A stretch of DNA of 64,000 nt from Pseudoalteromonas aurantia 208. Lineage in GTDB: Bacteria > Pseudomonadota > Gammaproteobacteria > Enterobacterales > Alteromonadaceae. The notes beneath the pieces were generated by a model. The model made no database searches and was not told where the DNA came from. It saw only the letters and a program-made list of their open reading frames with translations. The DNA lies in contig NZ_AQGV01000012.1 of NCBI RefSeq assembly GCF_014858725.1, positions 310,001 through 374,000 on the forward strand, given 5' to 3'. Shown here piece after piece: positions 17,313-26,205 of this stretch. Every line of letters begins with the position of its first letter. Within the stretch, counting starts at the first letter, position 1. Made by a program: the position numbers and the translations under genes.

Positions 17313-18278
17313 ATGAATACAAATCCGTTAGAAAAGCAGAATTTCTTTGATTTGAGCGATTTAAATAGCTTGAGAAAAGATGCACTGAAAAGCGGTGGCG
17401 ATCCAAACGCCTCTGATGAAGCGCTAAAAAAAGCGGCACAACAATTTGAATCAATTTTCACCCAAATGTTGATGAAAAGTATGCGCAAAGCGAATGAGGC
17501 GATGGAAGATAAAAATAGCCCTTTTAACTCTAGCGGCGTTAAATTTTTTGAAGAAATGCATGATCAGCAATTATCAATGGATTTGTCCAATAAAGGCAGT
17601 TTGGGGCTGGCAGACTTAATTGTTCAGCAGTTATCACCCAATGCACAGGGTTATACGCCGGCGTCAGTATTACGTACAGGTGCTGATTTTGAGAGTGACA
17701 GACGTGCTGCAGGGGAGTTACTCGATAAGCAACCTTCGCATGTTAACGCGACCTCATCTACTACAAGCGAAAGTGCATCATTTAACGATCCTGAGTCTTT
17801 CGTATCAACTATGTGGGAACACGCAAAAACAGCAGCTAAGAAAATAGGGCTTAATCCAGCTGTAATGGTTGCTCAAGCCGCATTAGAGACTGGTTGGGGG
17901 AAACATATCATTGCTAAAGCAGATGGTTCGAGTAGTAACAATTTATTTAATATAAAGTCAGACAAAGCGTGGCAAGGTCAAAGTGCCAAAAAACTGACTT
18001 TAGAGTTTGAAGATGGTTTGCCAGTGAAAAAACAAGCGAGTTTTCGTGCCTACGACACAATAAAAGACAGCATGAATGATTACGTGGATTTCTTACAAGG
18101 AAACCCTCGTTATCAAGACGCATTAAAAAAAGTAGCGCAACCCGAGCAATATTTATCAGCCTTACAAGATGCAGGTTACGCCACTGACCCACAATATGCA
18201 GCCAAAATAAAGAATGTACTACAACGTAGCGACTTAAAAGAAATGCTTACATCGTTGGTTCGAAAGGGAGTGAATTAA
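17313..18278 (+). CDS. flgJ: Rod-capping peptidoglycan hydrolase FlgJ
   Basis: 321 aa with both classical halves. An N-terminal rod-binding domain (about 35-105, AAQQFESIFTQMLMKSMRKAN) is joined by a Ser/Thr-rich linker to a C-terminal GH73-type glucosaminidase domain (about 165-305), with the catalytic-Glu motif VAQAALETGWGKH and SNNLFNIK. It clears the wall for the rod. It is 1 bp from flgK. Confidence 0.96.
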   Translation: MNTNPLEKQNFFDLSDLNSLRKDALKSGGDPNASDEALKKAAQQFESIFTQMLMKSMRKANEAMEDKNSPFNSSGVKFFEEMHDQQLSMDLSNKGSLGLADLIVQQLSPNAQGYTPASVLRTGADFESDRRAAGELLDKQPSHVNATSSTTSESASFNDPESFVSTMWEHAKTAAKKIGLNPAVMVAQAALETGWGKHIIAKADGSSSNNLFNIKSDKAWQGQSAKKLTLEFEDGLPVKKQASFRAYDTIKDSMNDYVDFLQGNPRYQDALKKVAQPEQYLSALQDAGYATDPQYAAKIKNVLQRSDLKEMLTSLVRKGVN

Positions 18279-18279
18279 G

Positions 18280-20304
18280 ATGTCGTTCAATCTAATGAAT
18301 ATTGGAACCAGTGGAATTAGAGCCAGCACCGAGCTGTTACAGACTACGAGTAAGAATATTTCCAACCTGAATACCAAAGGGTATATCCGTGAGCGTACTG
18401 AGCATTCGACCATGGTTGGCAATCAAGTCGGTCGTGGTGAAACGGTTCGTTTAATTAATGAGTTTGCGCAGAAACAATTGAATCGTGATATTTCTAATAA
18501 AACGTATTATGAACAATTTGTCACAGAGGCCTCTCGTGTCGATACATTGTTTGCCGAAGACTCAAATAGCTTAAATAAGAGTATTAATTCTCTGTTTAAT
18601 AATTTACAAGAAGCAATGAATCAACCATCTTCAAGAGTAACCCGCGGTTTATTTTTAACCGATGCTGAGAACTTGACTGAGCAAATGGATAGGTTGTCTG
18701 GCATTGTATTTGATCAAGGTAATATTGTTAATCAACAGCTGGACTTGTTTGCAAATGAAGCGAACAACCTAATACAGAAGGTCAGCGATTTAAATGCACA
18801 AGTTGCATCGTTAAATACCCCAACAGGTACGAAAGCGTCGAGTTCAGTATTAAATGAGCGGGACCAAGCAATCAGTGATTTAGCGGAGCTGGTGGATATT
18901 GAAACATTAGATGGCCCTAATGGTGAAAAGCTCGTGTTTTTAGGTTCCGGCCAAGCGTTAGTGATGGAAAATGGTACATTTAATGCGTTTTCACTCGCAG
19001 GGGATCCTGACCCGAATGTACGAGATTTAAAATTGGACGTTAAAGATGGCCAAGCTGTAGCGCTTGAGGTCAATTCGAGTACATTAAAGGGAAAAATTGG
19101 TGGTTTGCTGGCATTTAGAGATGAAATATTACAGCCAGCGCAAAACCAGTTAGGTCAAATAGGGATTGCATTGGCTGACGCATTTAATGAGCAAAACAAA
19201 AAAGGCATGGATTTAGATGGCAATTTAGGCGGTGAGCTATTTAAAATTCCAACGACTACGGCGTTTCCGTACAAAGCAAATAATGCAGCATCAACAGTAA
19301 CTGTAACAGCAACATTAGAAGCTGGGAAAGGAAAAGAAATTCCAGCAACCGACTTTAAAGTAATAAAGGGGGCAGGCACAGCTGTTACAGTGGTTCCAGT
19401 TGATAGTAAAGGCAATACAATAGGTACTGCGTCAACAGGAAACATTACACCTCCAGGAAATATCGTATTTACAGGTCCAGCAACCCCGCCAGATACATTT
19501 GGACTGGAAATATCTTTCTCAGCGGGGGTGACTAACACAAATGACAGTTTTCTAATAAAGCTCAATGCCCATGCTGCTGCGAATATTGAATTAGCCACAG
19601 ATAGACCGGAAAAGCTGGCTTTAGCCGCGCCAATTAGAACAAAAACAGATGCGGGTAATACGGGAGATGGAAACATTACGGTTGGGACGGTTTCAAATAC
19701 GGGTACTGGTAGTAATTTCACGGCTGGGCCACCACCGAGTTTGACAAATGGGACAATTACGTTGCAAAAAACAGCGGTGGCCAATCAGTACACGGTTACT
19801 GATGGCAGTGGTACTGTTACATTTTTAGCGCCTCCGCCGGCGGAAAATATTTTATCGACGGCTGGCGCGCCCTTTAATACTTACGGATTTGACTTTAATA
19901 TTGAAGGCAACGTATCACCTGGTGACTCTTTCCAAGTGGAGTTTAACACAGGCGGCTTTGATGACAATCGCAACGGGCTAGCGCTCAGTAAACTACAATC
20001 GGGTGAACTAGTACGTGAAAATGTCATAACGACAACAACAGCTGATAATTTGCAAACATTCAACGAAGCCTATGCTGGGTTGGTCACTGATGTGGGGGTA
20101 GTCGCTAATCAAGCGAAAACAAATGGTGCGGCGTTTGAAGCACTAGCAGCGCAATCTGAAGCTTGGTTCGAGTCAATGTCTGGCGTTAATTTAGATGAAG
20201 AGGCCGCAAATTTATTGCGTTTCCAGCAATCTTATTCAGCGTCAGCACAGATCATTTCTACTGCCAGAACTATTTTCGATACATTATTAAGTGCAACGAG
20301 GTAA
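18280..20304 (+). CDS. flgK: Hook-filament junction protein FlgK (HAP1), enlarged
   Basis: 674 aa, against about 550 in enterics. The terminal parts are conserved: NIGTSGIRASTELLQTTSKN and NISNLNTKGYIRERTE at the start, and EEAANLLRFQQSYSASAQII at the end. The extra length lies around residues 330-560. It contains two similar modules ending DTFGLEISFSAGVTNTNDSF and NTYGFDFNIEGNVSPGDSF, an apparent internal duplication in the surface domain. Chaperoned by FlgN. flgL follows after 2 bp. Confidence 0.95.
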   Translation: MSFNLMNIGTSGIRASTELLQTTSKNISNLNTKGYIRERTEHSTMVGNQVGRGETVRLINEFAQKQLNRDISNKTYYEQFVTEASRVDTLFAEDSNSLNKSINSLFNNLQEAMNQPSSRVTRGLFLTDAENLTEQMDRLSGIVFDQGNIVNQQLDLFANEANNLIQKVSDLNAQVASLNTPTGTKASSSVLNERDQAISDLAELVDIETLDGPNGEKLVFLGSGQALVMENGTFNAFSLAGDPDPNVRDLKLDVKDGQAVALEVNSSTLKGKIGGLLAFRDEILQPAQNQLGQIGIALADAFNEQNKKGMDLDGNLGGELFKIPTTTAFPYKANNAASTVTVTATLEAGKGKEIPATDFKVIKGAGTAVTVVPVDSKGNTIGTASTGNITPPGNIVFTGPATPPDTFGLEISFSAGVTNTNDSFLIKLNAHAAANIELATDRPEKLALAAPIRTKTDAGNTGDGNITVGTVSNTGTGSNFTAGPPPSLTNGTITLQKTAVANQYTVTDGSGTVTFLAPPPAENILSTAGAPFNTYGFDFNIEGNVSPGDSFQVEFNTGGFDDNRNGLALSKLQSGELVRENVITTTTADNLQTFNEAYAGLVTDVGVVANQAKTNGAAFEALAAQSEAWFESMSGVNLDEEAANLLRFQQSYSASAQIISTARTIFDTLLSATR

Positions 20305-20306
20305 TT

Positions 20307-21518
20307 ATGCGTTTATCAAATAACTTAATGCACAAAACAAATTTAAACTCTATCTTGAACAACCAACAAGAGGTAAATAAAGCGCAGCAACAGGTTAATA
20401 CACAGAAGAGGGTTTTAACAGCCTCGGATGATCCATCTGCAACAGCTCGTGCGTTACTTTACACAGACAGAATTCAAACCAATGAGCAATATACCAAAAG
20501 CTTAACGATGTTGAATAGCCGACTTAAAACGCAGGAAAGTGTTTTAGATAATATTAAAGAGTCGGTAACCCGAGCACATGTACTCACTATACAAGCGGGC
20601 AGTGGCGCCTTATCTAGTGAAGACCGAGCTGGGATATCTGAAGAGATCTCTTCAATTAAGGAAACTGTCCTCGATTTGATGAACGCGAAAACGGAAGATG
20701 GACGATATATATTTTCTGGGTATCAAGATAATACTCAAACCTACTCCTTTAATAGCACAACGAGTCAATATGAGTACAACGGTGACCAAGGGCAGCATAA
20801 AATAAAGGTTGCTGAAGGTGTAGAGATTAAATCAAGTGACAATGGTTTTGATACATTTGAAAATGTACCTAAACGTTTAGATATTGATCGGACTACCATT
20901 GCACCGGGTACGGCGAGTGTATATGTGAAAGAGCAGGGGCAATTTGATTCTTTCCATAAAGCACAATATAACGCCAGCCCTACTGCACCAGCGAATGCGA
21001 ATACCATTACGGTTAATTTTACATCACCAACAACCTATGATGTATTGCAGGGTGGGGTTGCACTTAAGTCGGGTACGTATGCTGATGGAACTGCCAATAT
21101 TGATGGCATGGAAGTTAAACCTAATGGTGCAGCAAGTATCACATTTAACTTAGAGCAACCAAAAAAGGAAAATGTACTTAACACGTTAAATAAGTTAGAG
21201 GCAGCACTTAACGATTCCTCGCTTAGCCAAAATGATTATGAGCAAGTATTAGCAGATTCGCTCGTAGGTTTAACTAATGCTAAAAATCTAGTATCTCAAA
21301 CTCAGTCCGGCTTAGGTGGACGATTGAACACTGCGCAGAGGATTGTCGATGCCAACGCTGACCTTGATATAAATAACAAAGCAGCAAAAGCAACGCTTGT
21401 AGAACTTGATATGGCAGAGGCAATCACTGAGTTAACGAAACATGAAACTGCACTACAAGCATCACAGGCAACATTTGGCCGTTTAACTAATCTATCGTTA
21501 CTAGAATATATTCGATAA
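20307..21518 (+). CDS. flgL: Hook-filament junction protein FlgL (HAP3)
   Basis: 403 aa. Flagellin-like termini: QQQVNTQKRVLTASDDPSAT at the start and VELDMAEAITELTKHETALQ at the end. An extra middle segment (about 185-290) makes it longer than the roughly 317 aa of enterics and is typical of marine gammaproteobacteria. It joins FlgK to the filament. Last gene of flgJKL. Confidence 0.95.
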   Translation: MRLSNNLMHKTNLNSILNNQQEVNKAQQQVNTQKRVLTASDDPSATARALLYTDRIQTNEQYTKSLTMLNSRLKTQESVLDNIKESVTRAHVLTIQAGSGALSSEDRAGISEEISSIKETVLDLMNAKTEDGRYIFSGYQDNTQTYSFNSTTSQYEYNGDQGQHKIKVAEGVEIKSSDNGFDTFENVPKRLDIDRTTIAPGTASVYVKEQGQFDSFHKAQYNASPTAPANANTITVNFTSPTTYDVLQGGVALKSGTYADGTANIDGMEVKPNGAASITFNLEQPKKENVLNTLNKLEAALNDSSLSQNDYEQVLADSLVGLTNAKNLVSQTQSGLGGRLNTAQRIVDANADLDINNKAAKATLVELDMAEAITELTKHETALQASQATFGRLTNLSLLEYIR

Positions 21519-21837
21519 CACCTCTTCACGCTTAGGCTGGGAAATTTTCTAGCTTAAGCTACCCCTTTTTATAATTGTAATTATAACCCACTGATTAATA
21601 TGAAGTTAAATATGTAAGGTGTAATTTAATTCACATCGGAGTCTATTTTTGGAACCTTAAGCCACATTTGTTTTTATTTATATAAATTATTGGCTTACAT
21701 TTTTATTTAAAAAAAGACTAAAGGATTTTGAGACCCATCCGATAACTTAAGTAACCAAGCTGGAGAGATAAAAAACATCAAAGGCTTAAAGTTATAAGTT
21801 TGAGAGTAAACACAAAGTTTACATTGGGAGAAATATC
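21519..21837. other. 319-bp intergenic leader of flagellin gene 1
   Basis: No gene. It holds a weak terminator-like hairpin for flgL (GCTTAGGCT at 21530-21538 against AGCTTAAGC at 21551-21559, then a T-run near 21565), an AT-rich stretch, and a sigma-28 promoter at 21719-21745. The 5' UTR is about 80-90 bases with an RBS (GGGAGAAA) before the flagellin ATG. Confidence 0.7.
21719..21745 (+). promoter_or_regulatory. Sigma-28 promoter of flagellin gene 1
   Basis: TAAAGGAT, 11 bases, TCCGATAA. Near-consensus for FliA-type sigma factors. Confidence 0.85.
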
Positions 21838-22821
21838 ATGGCACTTTATGTAAATACTAACGTAAGTTCATTGAACGCACAAAGACAGTTAAATAACTCA
21901 GGTAACGCGCTTGACGTATCATTTAAGCGTTTATCATCAGGCTTTCGTATCAACAGTGCAGCTGATGATGCAGCAGGTCTACAAATTTCAGACCGTTTAA
22001 CATCACAAATTAACGGCTTAAATCAGGGTAACCGAAACGCAAATGACGGTATCTCATTAGCTCAAACAGCTGAAGGTGCGATGGACGAAGTAACATCGAT
22101 GTTCCAACGAGTTCGTACTCTAGCGCAACAAGCAGCGAATGGGTCAAATACAGACGAAGATAGATTGGCGATTCAAGAAGAGATTCGTTCTCTTTCAGCA
22201 GAGGTGAATCGAGTCGCTCAAGATACTACGTTTGGTGGTCAAAACTTATTAGATGGTACGTATGAAGCAAGTTTCCAAGTAGGTGCTGATGCAGTTCAAA
22301 CCATTGGGTTTAGTATGCAAACGGTAGGTTCGACAGCAAATGGTGCAAACTCTTTAAGTGCAAGTGGTGGTTTTACACTGTCAGGAATAGCGAGTGTAGC
22401 TAGCTCGGTTACAGGTACGGCAGGTACATCGTTGGCTTCGTTGAGCGATTTAAGTTCAGTTGGTAGTAGTGCGGTTGTAGGTAGTTCATTTACTTACACC
22501 GGCGTGTTCCAAGAAAATGGCATTAGCGTATCAAGTCAATCGAATGCACAACGTGTAATGGCAGGAATGGATGCACTAATCGCAGTAGTTGATAAGAAAA
22601 GAGCAGAGTTAGGTGCGGTTCAAAACCGATTCCAGTCAACAATTCGAAATCAATCAAATGTATCTGAGAATTTATCAGCAGCGAAATCACGAATTAAAGA
22701 TACTGACTTTGCTCAAGAAACAGCTAGCTTAACTAAAATGCAGATTTTACAACAGGCGAGCCAGACCATTTTGAGTCAAGCGAATCAACGTCCTCAAGCA
22801 GCGCTGAGCTTATTAGGATAA
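21838..22821 (+). CDS. fliC: Polar flagellin (gene 1)
   Basis: 327 aa. Conserved D0/D1 ends: LYVNTNVSSLNAQRQLNNSG and FRINSAADDAAGLQISDRL at the N-terminus, and TDFAQETASLTKMQIL with NQRPQAALSLLG at the C-terminus. The short central region (about 165-235) is almost all Ser, Thr, Ala, Gly and Val, and is the likely target of O-glycosylation by the Maf enzyme downstream. Residues 139-278 are encoded by DNA almost identical to flagellin gene 3, while the ends are not, which points to gene conversion. It has its own sigma-28 promoter and a downstream terminator. Confidence 0.95.
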   Translation: MALYVNTNVSSLNAQRQLNNSGNALDVSFKRLSSGFRINSAADDAAGLQISDRLTSQINGLNQGNRNANDGISLAQTAEGAMDEVTSMFQRVRTLAQQAANGSNTDEDRLAIQEEIRSLSAEVNRVAQDTTFGGQNLLDGTYEASFQVGADAVQTIGFSMQTVGSTANGANSLSASGGFTLSGIASVASSVTGTAGTSLASLSDLSSVGSSAVVGSSFTYTGVFQENGISVSSQSNAQRVMAGMDALIAVVDKKRAELGAVQNRFQSTIRNQSNVSENLSAAKSRIKDTDFAQETASLTKMQILQQASQTILSQANQRPQAALSLLG

Positions 22822-22843
22822 TAATTGGGAAGTATAAAGGGTA

Positions 22844-22879
22844 GGTGTCCGTACCTGATGGGGTATTAGTACGGACACC
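22844..22879. repeat. 11-bp inverted repeat downstream of flagellin gene 1
   Basis: GGTGTCCGTAC at 22844-22854 and GTACGGACACC at 22869-22879 enclose a 14-base loop. No T-run follows, so it is not a standard terminator. It may stabilise the flagellin mRNA 3' end or be the remnant of a flagellin leader. Confidence 0.65.
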
Positions 22880-23010
22880 GAACTGGATAACAAAGCGGAG
22901 GAGCTTCAAATCCAATAGCGTTCATCATTTTCAATGAACAAGTATTTATAAGCATAAGCTATGCCAATGTTTATGCTAATTTATTGACATACACTCTCAA
23001 ACAAATCTAA

Positions 23011-23036
23011 AAAAGGGCCTAATGGCCCTTTTTTTA
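23011..23036 (+). terminator. Terminator downstream of flagellin gene 1
   Basis: Stem AAAAGGGCC / GGCCCTTTT with a TAAT loop and a run of T's, about 190 bp after the stop. Confidence 0.9.
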
Positions 23037-23512
23037 TTTAAAAAAGTCTTAACACTCGGTGCATATTAACGTTTTTCTGCTTTAGGCTAGATGTTCAAGC
23101 TGAATTTAAAGTGTGGAGAATAATCTAATGTTTTGATCTGCGCTTTGAATAACTCATAACGGCAAGAAATCGACAGTGACGGTATTTCAATGACTCACCT
23201 ATCTATTTAGTGCCTTTTGTTCAGTTTTAGCGCTATTCTATTGCTTAAATCCGAATCAACTCTGGCTTTTGACATACACTACGCAGTTTTATGCTCGATA
23301 TTGACGCTGAGCATATTCTATATAGCTCTACTTCCATATCCTTTTTGCTCTTCAGAATAAATTCCTGATGATCGGCCTTTATTAATAAAGCGCATGAACA
23401 TTGAATGTTCTTATATTCAACTATTGGCCTAGTATTTGCTTTATCTATCACAGAGAGTGAAAAAGTAATGCAAATGGCAGTTTTTTGCCCCTTCGGCAAA
23501 TAGCTTTGACGA

Positions 23513-23539
23513 TAAAAATTGCCACTTTTGTATTGATAG
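23513..23539 (+). promoter_or_regulatory. Weak sigma-28-like site before flagellin gene 2
   Basis: TAAAAATT, 11 bases, ATTGATAG. The -35 starts well and the GATA core is present, but the -10 lacks the CC. Clearly weaker than those of flagellin genes 1 and 3. Confidence 0.35.
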
Positions 23540-23544
23540 ATTTT

Positions 23545-23564
23545 AGACCCATTCAAATGGGTCT
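23545..23564 (+). promoter_or_regulatory. Leader hairpin of flagellin gene 2
   Basis: An 8-bp perfect stem AGACCCAT / ATGGGTCT with a 4-base loop, ending 25 bases before the flagellin ATG. It could affect translation or mRNA stability. Nothing follows that would make it a terminator. Confidence 0.45.
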
Positions 23565-23589
23565 TGACTAGAAATAGAGAGAATGAGTT

Positions 23590-24564
23590 ATGGCTTTATT
23601 TGTAAATACTAACGTAAGTGCTTTGAACGCGCAGCGTCAATTAACAAACTCAGGTAATGAGTTAGATACGTCTTTTAAACGTCTATCGTCTGGCTTAAGA
23701 ATCAATAGTGCGGCGGATGATGCTGCCGGCCTCCAAATTTCGGACCGTCTACAATCTCAGATTTTGGGGTTAGGGCAAGGTAACCGAAATGCAAATGACG
23801 GTATCTCATTGGCACAGACTGCTGAAGGTGCGATGGAAGAAACAACACAGATGTTTCAACGTATCAGAACATTGTCTCAGCAAGCAGCAAACGGTTCAAA
23901 CACGGATGAAGATAGATTGGCAATTCAAGAAGAAATCCGTCAGCTCGCTTCCGAAGCAAACCGAGTCGCAAGTGATACGACTTTTGGTGGACAAAATCTT
24001 CTAGATGGTTCATATGCAGCAAGTTTTCAGGTGGGTGCCGATGCAGTACAGACCATTGGTTTTAGTATGCAGCAAGTTGGAGGAGATACTGCATTAGCTG
24101 ATAATGGTGGTTTTACATTATCTGGTATTGCAAGTGTCGCAAGTTCTGTTTCAGGAACTGCTGGTACTTCTATCGCTTCTCTTGCAACTCTAAGCTCTAT
24201 CGGCAGTAGTACAATCGTGGGTAGCTCGTTTACTTACGCAGGGGTATTTCAAGCGGGTTCAATTAGCGTATCAACGCAATCAAACGCGCAACGTGTATTT
24301 GCGGGTATGGATGCATTGATAGCCGTTGTTGATAAAAAACGTGCTGAGCTGGGTGCAGTTCAAAATAGATTCCAATCAACAATACGAAATCAAGCGAATA
24401 TATCGGAAAACTTATCATCTGCAAAATCAAGAATAAAAGATGCAGATTTTGCTCTTGAAACGGCTAAATTGACAAAGAATCAGATTTTACAGCAAGCCAG
24501 TCAAACAATTTTAGGTCAAGCAAATCAAAGGCCTCAAGCTGCATTGAGCCTGCTACAAGGGTAA
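23590..24564 (+). CDS. Polar flagellin (gene 2)
   Basis: 324 aa. Same architecture as gene 1: FVNTNVSALNAQRQLTNSG, LRINSAADDAAGLQISDRL, a Ser/Thr/Ala-rich centre, ADFALETAKLTKNQIL and NQRPQAALSLLQG. The protein centre is close to that of genes 1 and 3 but uses many different synonymous codons, so it has not been homogenised with them. The upstream sigma-28 signal is weak, so expression may be lower or timed differently. Confidence 0.94.
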   Translation: MALFVNTNVSALNAQRQLTNSGNELDTSFKRLSSGLRINSAADDAAGLQISDRLQSQILGLGQGNRNANDGISLAQTAEGAMEETTQMFQRIRTLSQQAANGSNTDEDRLAIQEEIRQLASEANRVASDTTFGGQNLLDGSYAASFQVGADAVQTIGFSMQQVGGDTALADNGGFTLSGIASVASSVSGTAGTSIASLATLSSIGSSTIVGSSFTYAGVFQAGSISVSTQSNAQRVFAGMDALIAVVDKKRAELGAVQNRFQSTIRNQANISENLSSAKSRIKDADFALETAKLTKNQILQQASQTILGQANQRPQAALSLLQG

Positions 24565-24590
24565 CCAGGAAAATAATTACAAATAAAAGT

Positions 24591-24617
24591 TAAAGCTTTC
24601 GCTACAGATGTCGATAC
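24591..24617 (+). promoter_or_regulatory. Sigma-28 promoter of flagellin gene 3
   Basis: TAAAGCTT, 11 bases, GTCGATAC. Good match to the FliA consensus. The leader is nearly 90 bases and contains a CCAAGG...CCTTGG hairpin (24653-24688). Confidence 0.82.
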
Positions 24618-24712
24618 GAACTTAGAGAACTATAAATCTAGGACTCTAAGCGCCAAGGTTACAGGGTAGGGGTATCCCGTATCCTTGGAAAAACGATAAA
24701 GCGGAGGCTAAT

Positions 24713-25696
24713 ATGGCTATTTATGTAAATACTAATGTGAGTTCATTGAACGCACAGAGACAGTTGAGTAATTCGGCGAGTTCTTTGGATAGTTCTTTTC
24801 AAAGATTATCGTCAGGTTTTCGTATCAATAGTTCGAAAGATGATGCTGCAGGTTTGCAAATTTCGAACAGGCTAACAAGTCAAATTAATGGCTTGCAGCA
24901 AGGGGTACGAAATGCGAATGATGGGATATCACTTGCTCAAACTGCAGAGGGTGCAATGGACGAAGTAACGTCGATGTTTCAGCGTATTCGTACACTTGCT
25001 CAGCAAGCATCTAATGGTTCAAATACAGATGAAGACCGTTTAGCGGTACAAGAAGAAATTCGTTCACTTTCATCTGAAGTGAATCGAGTAGCAGAAGATA
25101 CAACTTTTGGTGGTCAAAACTTACTTGATGGTACGTATGAAGCAAGTTTCCAAGTAGGTGCTGATGCAGTTCAAACCATTGGGTTTAGTATGCAAACGGT
25201 AGGTTCGACAGCAAATGGTGCAAACTCTTTAAGTGCAAGTGGTGGTTTTACACTGTCAGGAATAGCGAGTGTAGCTAGCTCTGTCACAGGTACGGCAGGT
25301 ACAGCGTTGGCTTCGTTGAGCGATTTAAGTTCAGTTGGTAGTAGTGCGGTTGTAGGTAGTTCATTTACTTACACCGGCGTGTTCCAAGAAAATGGCATTA
25401 GCGTATCAAGTCAATCGAATGCACAACGTGTAATGGCAGGAATGGATGCACTAATCGCAGTAGTTGATAAGAAAAGAGCAGAGTTAGGTGCGGTTCAAAA
25501 CCGATTCCAGTCAACAATTCGAAATCAATCAAATGTATCTGAGAACTTATCAGCGGCACAATCTCGTATTCGAGATACCGACTTTGCCGCTGAAACAGCA
25601 AATTTGACTAAAAAACAAATATTGCAACAGGCGAGTAGTTCTATACTTAGCCAAGCGAACCAACGTCCTCAAATCGCATTGTCATTACTGGGTTAA
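24713..25696 (+). CDS. Polar flagellin (gene 3)
   Basis: 327 aa. The N-terminal D1 motif reads INSSKDDAAGLQISNRLTSQ, closer to the Vibrio style than the AADDAAGLQISDRL of genes 1 and 2. The C-terminus ends NQRPQIALSLLG. The middle (25127-25545) differs from gene 1 by only three bases in 419, although the flanking parts are well diverged. Strong sigma-28 promoter; a T-less hairpin follows before flaG. Confidence 0.95.
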   Translation: MAIYVNTNVSSLNAQRQLSNSASSLDSSFQRLSSGFRINSSKDDAAGLQISNRLTSQINGLQQGVRNANDGISLAQTAEGAMDEVTSMFQRIRTLAQQASNGSNTDEDRLAVQEEIRSLSSEVNRVAEDTTFGGQNLLDGTYEASFQVGADAVQTIGFSMQTVGSTANGANSLSASGGFTLSGIASVASSVTGTAGTALASLSDLSSVGSSAVVGSSFTYTGVFQENGISVSSQSNAQRVMAGMDALIAVVDKKRAELGAVQNRFQSTIRNQSNVSENLSAAQSRIRDTDFAAETANLTKKQILQQASSSILSQANQRPQIALSLLG

Positions 25697-25706
25697 GGCC
25701 GATTTA

Positions 25707-25745
25707 TACGCCCAATCCGGATGCGCAAAGTCCGGATTTGGCGTA
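25707..25745 (+). repeat. Large hairpin between flagellin gene 3 and flaG
   Basis: TACGCCCAATCCGGA (25707-25721) pairs with TCCGGATTTGGCGTA (25731-25745), a 15-base arm with a 9-base loop and one or two mismatches. No T-run, so read-through into flaG is expected. It may set the ratio of abundant flagellin mRNA to flaG-fliDS mRNA. Confidence 0.65.
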
Positions 25746-25780
25746 TGCTATAGTTATAGGAAGTACTCAGGAGGTTCATT

Positions 25781-26179
25781 ATGAAAGATATTGATACTTC
25801 AAATATACCTGTCAATAATTTGACTTATGATACAACTGTTTTAGTAAGTAAGGTAGCAGTAGATAATGCGAAAAAAGAAGAGTCATCAGAAGTAGATGAT
25901 AGCAAAAAATTGCAAAGTGAAAAACTTGACGACACCTCTAGTACGCAATTGAAGGATAATCTAGATAAAATAAATGAGATTATCCCTGTTAGCTCTACTA
26001 ATCTTTCGTTTGAGTTCGATGAGGGGGGAGAGCCCCCGTTTATTAGAGTTATTGATAAAGACAACGACGAAGTTATTAGAGAAATTCCCTCTGAAAACTT
26101 TAGAGAAGTAGCTAAGGCATTGGATGAATTTGCCGATAAGTTAGCAAGTAAAGGGTTGTTGTTCAATAAAACAGTTTAA
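25781..26179 (+). CDS. flaG: Flagellar protein FlaG
   Basis: 132 aa. A low-complexity charged N-terminal half precedes the compact FlaG domain (about 70-130, LSFEFDEGGEPPFIRVIDKD, VIREIPSENF). FlaG influences filament length in several polar flagellates. RBS AGGAGG 7 bases before the ATG. No clear sigma-54 or sigma-28 site of its own; probably read through from flagellin gene 3. fliD follows 26 bp on. Confidence 0.93.
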   Translation: MKDIDTSNIPVNNLTYDTTVLVSKVAVDNAKKEESSEVDDSKKLQSEKLDDTSSTQLKDNLDKINEIIPVSSTNLSFEFDEGGEPPFIRVIDKDNDEVIREIPSENFREVAKALDEFADKLASKGLLFNKTV

Positions 26180-26205
26180 TTTAGCAGTAAATTTGGAGGT
26201 GGCAC

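Larger units (their letters stand above)
22822..23589. other. 768-bp gap between flagellin genes 1 and 2
   Basis: No convincing gene. From left to right: an 11-bp inverted repeat (22844-22879) followed by a GATAACAAAGCGGAGG stretch that resembles the leader of flagellin gene 3 but has no ATG behind it; a strong terminator (23011-23036); about 200 bp with nothing recognisable; a 103-codon minus-strand frame opening at a TTG (23245-23556) judged unlikely; and the leader of flagellin gene 2 with a weak sigma-28-like site and a hairpin. Confidence 0.6.

Noticed and set aside
19155..19784. 209-codon open frame antisense to flgK
   Set aside because: A shadow of the Thr/Gly-rich flgK surface domain; its translation is Val/Ala/Pro-rich low complexity without motifs.
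23467..23490. Sigma-54-like TGGCAGTTTTTTGCCC before flagellin gene 2
   Set aside because: GG and GC are separated by 9 rather than 10 bases, and sigma-54 is strict about this spacing.
23245..23556. 103-codon frame on the minus strand between flagellin genes 1 and 2
   Set aside because: It opens at a TTG inside the leader hairpin of flagellin gene 2, has no ribosome site and shows no recognisable domain. A small unknown gene cannot be excluded.
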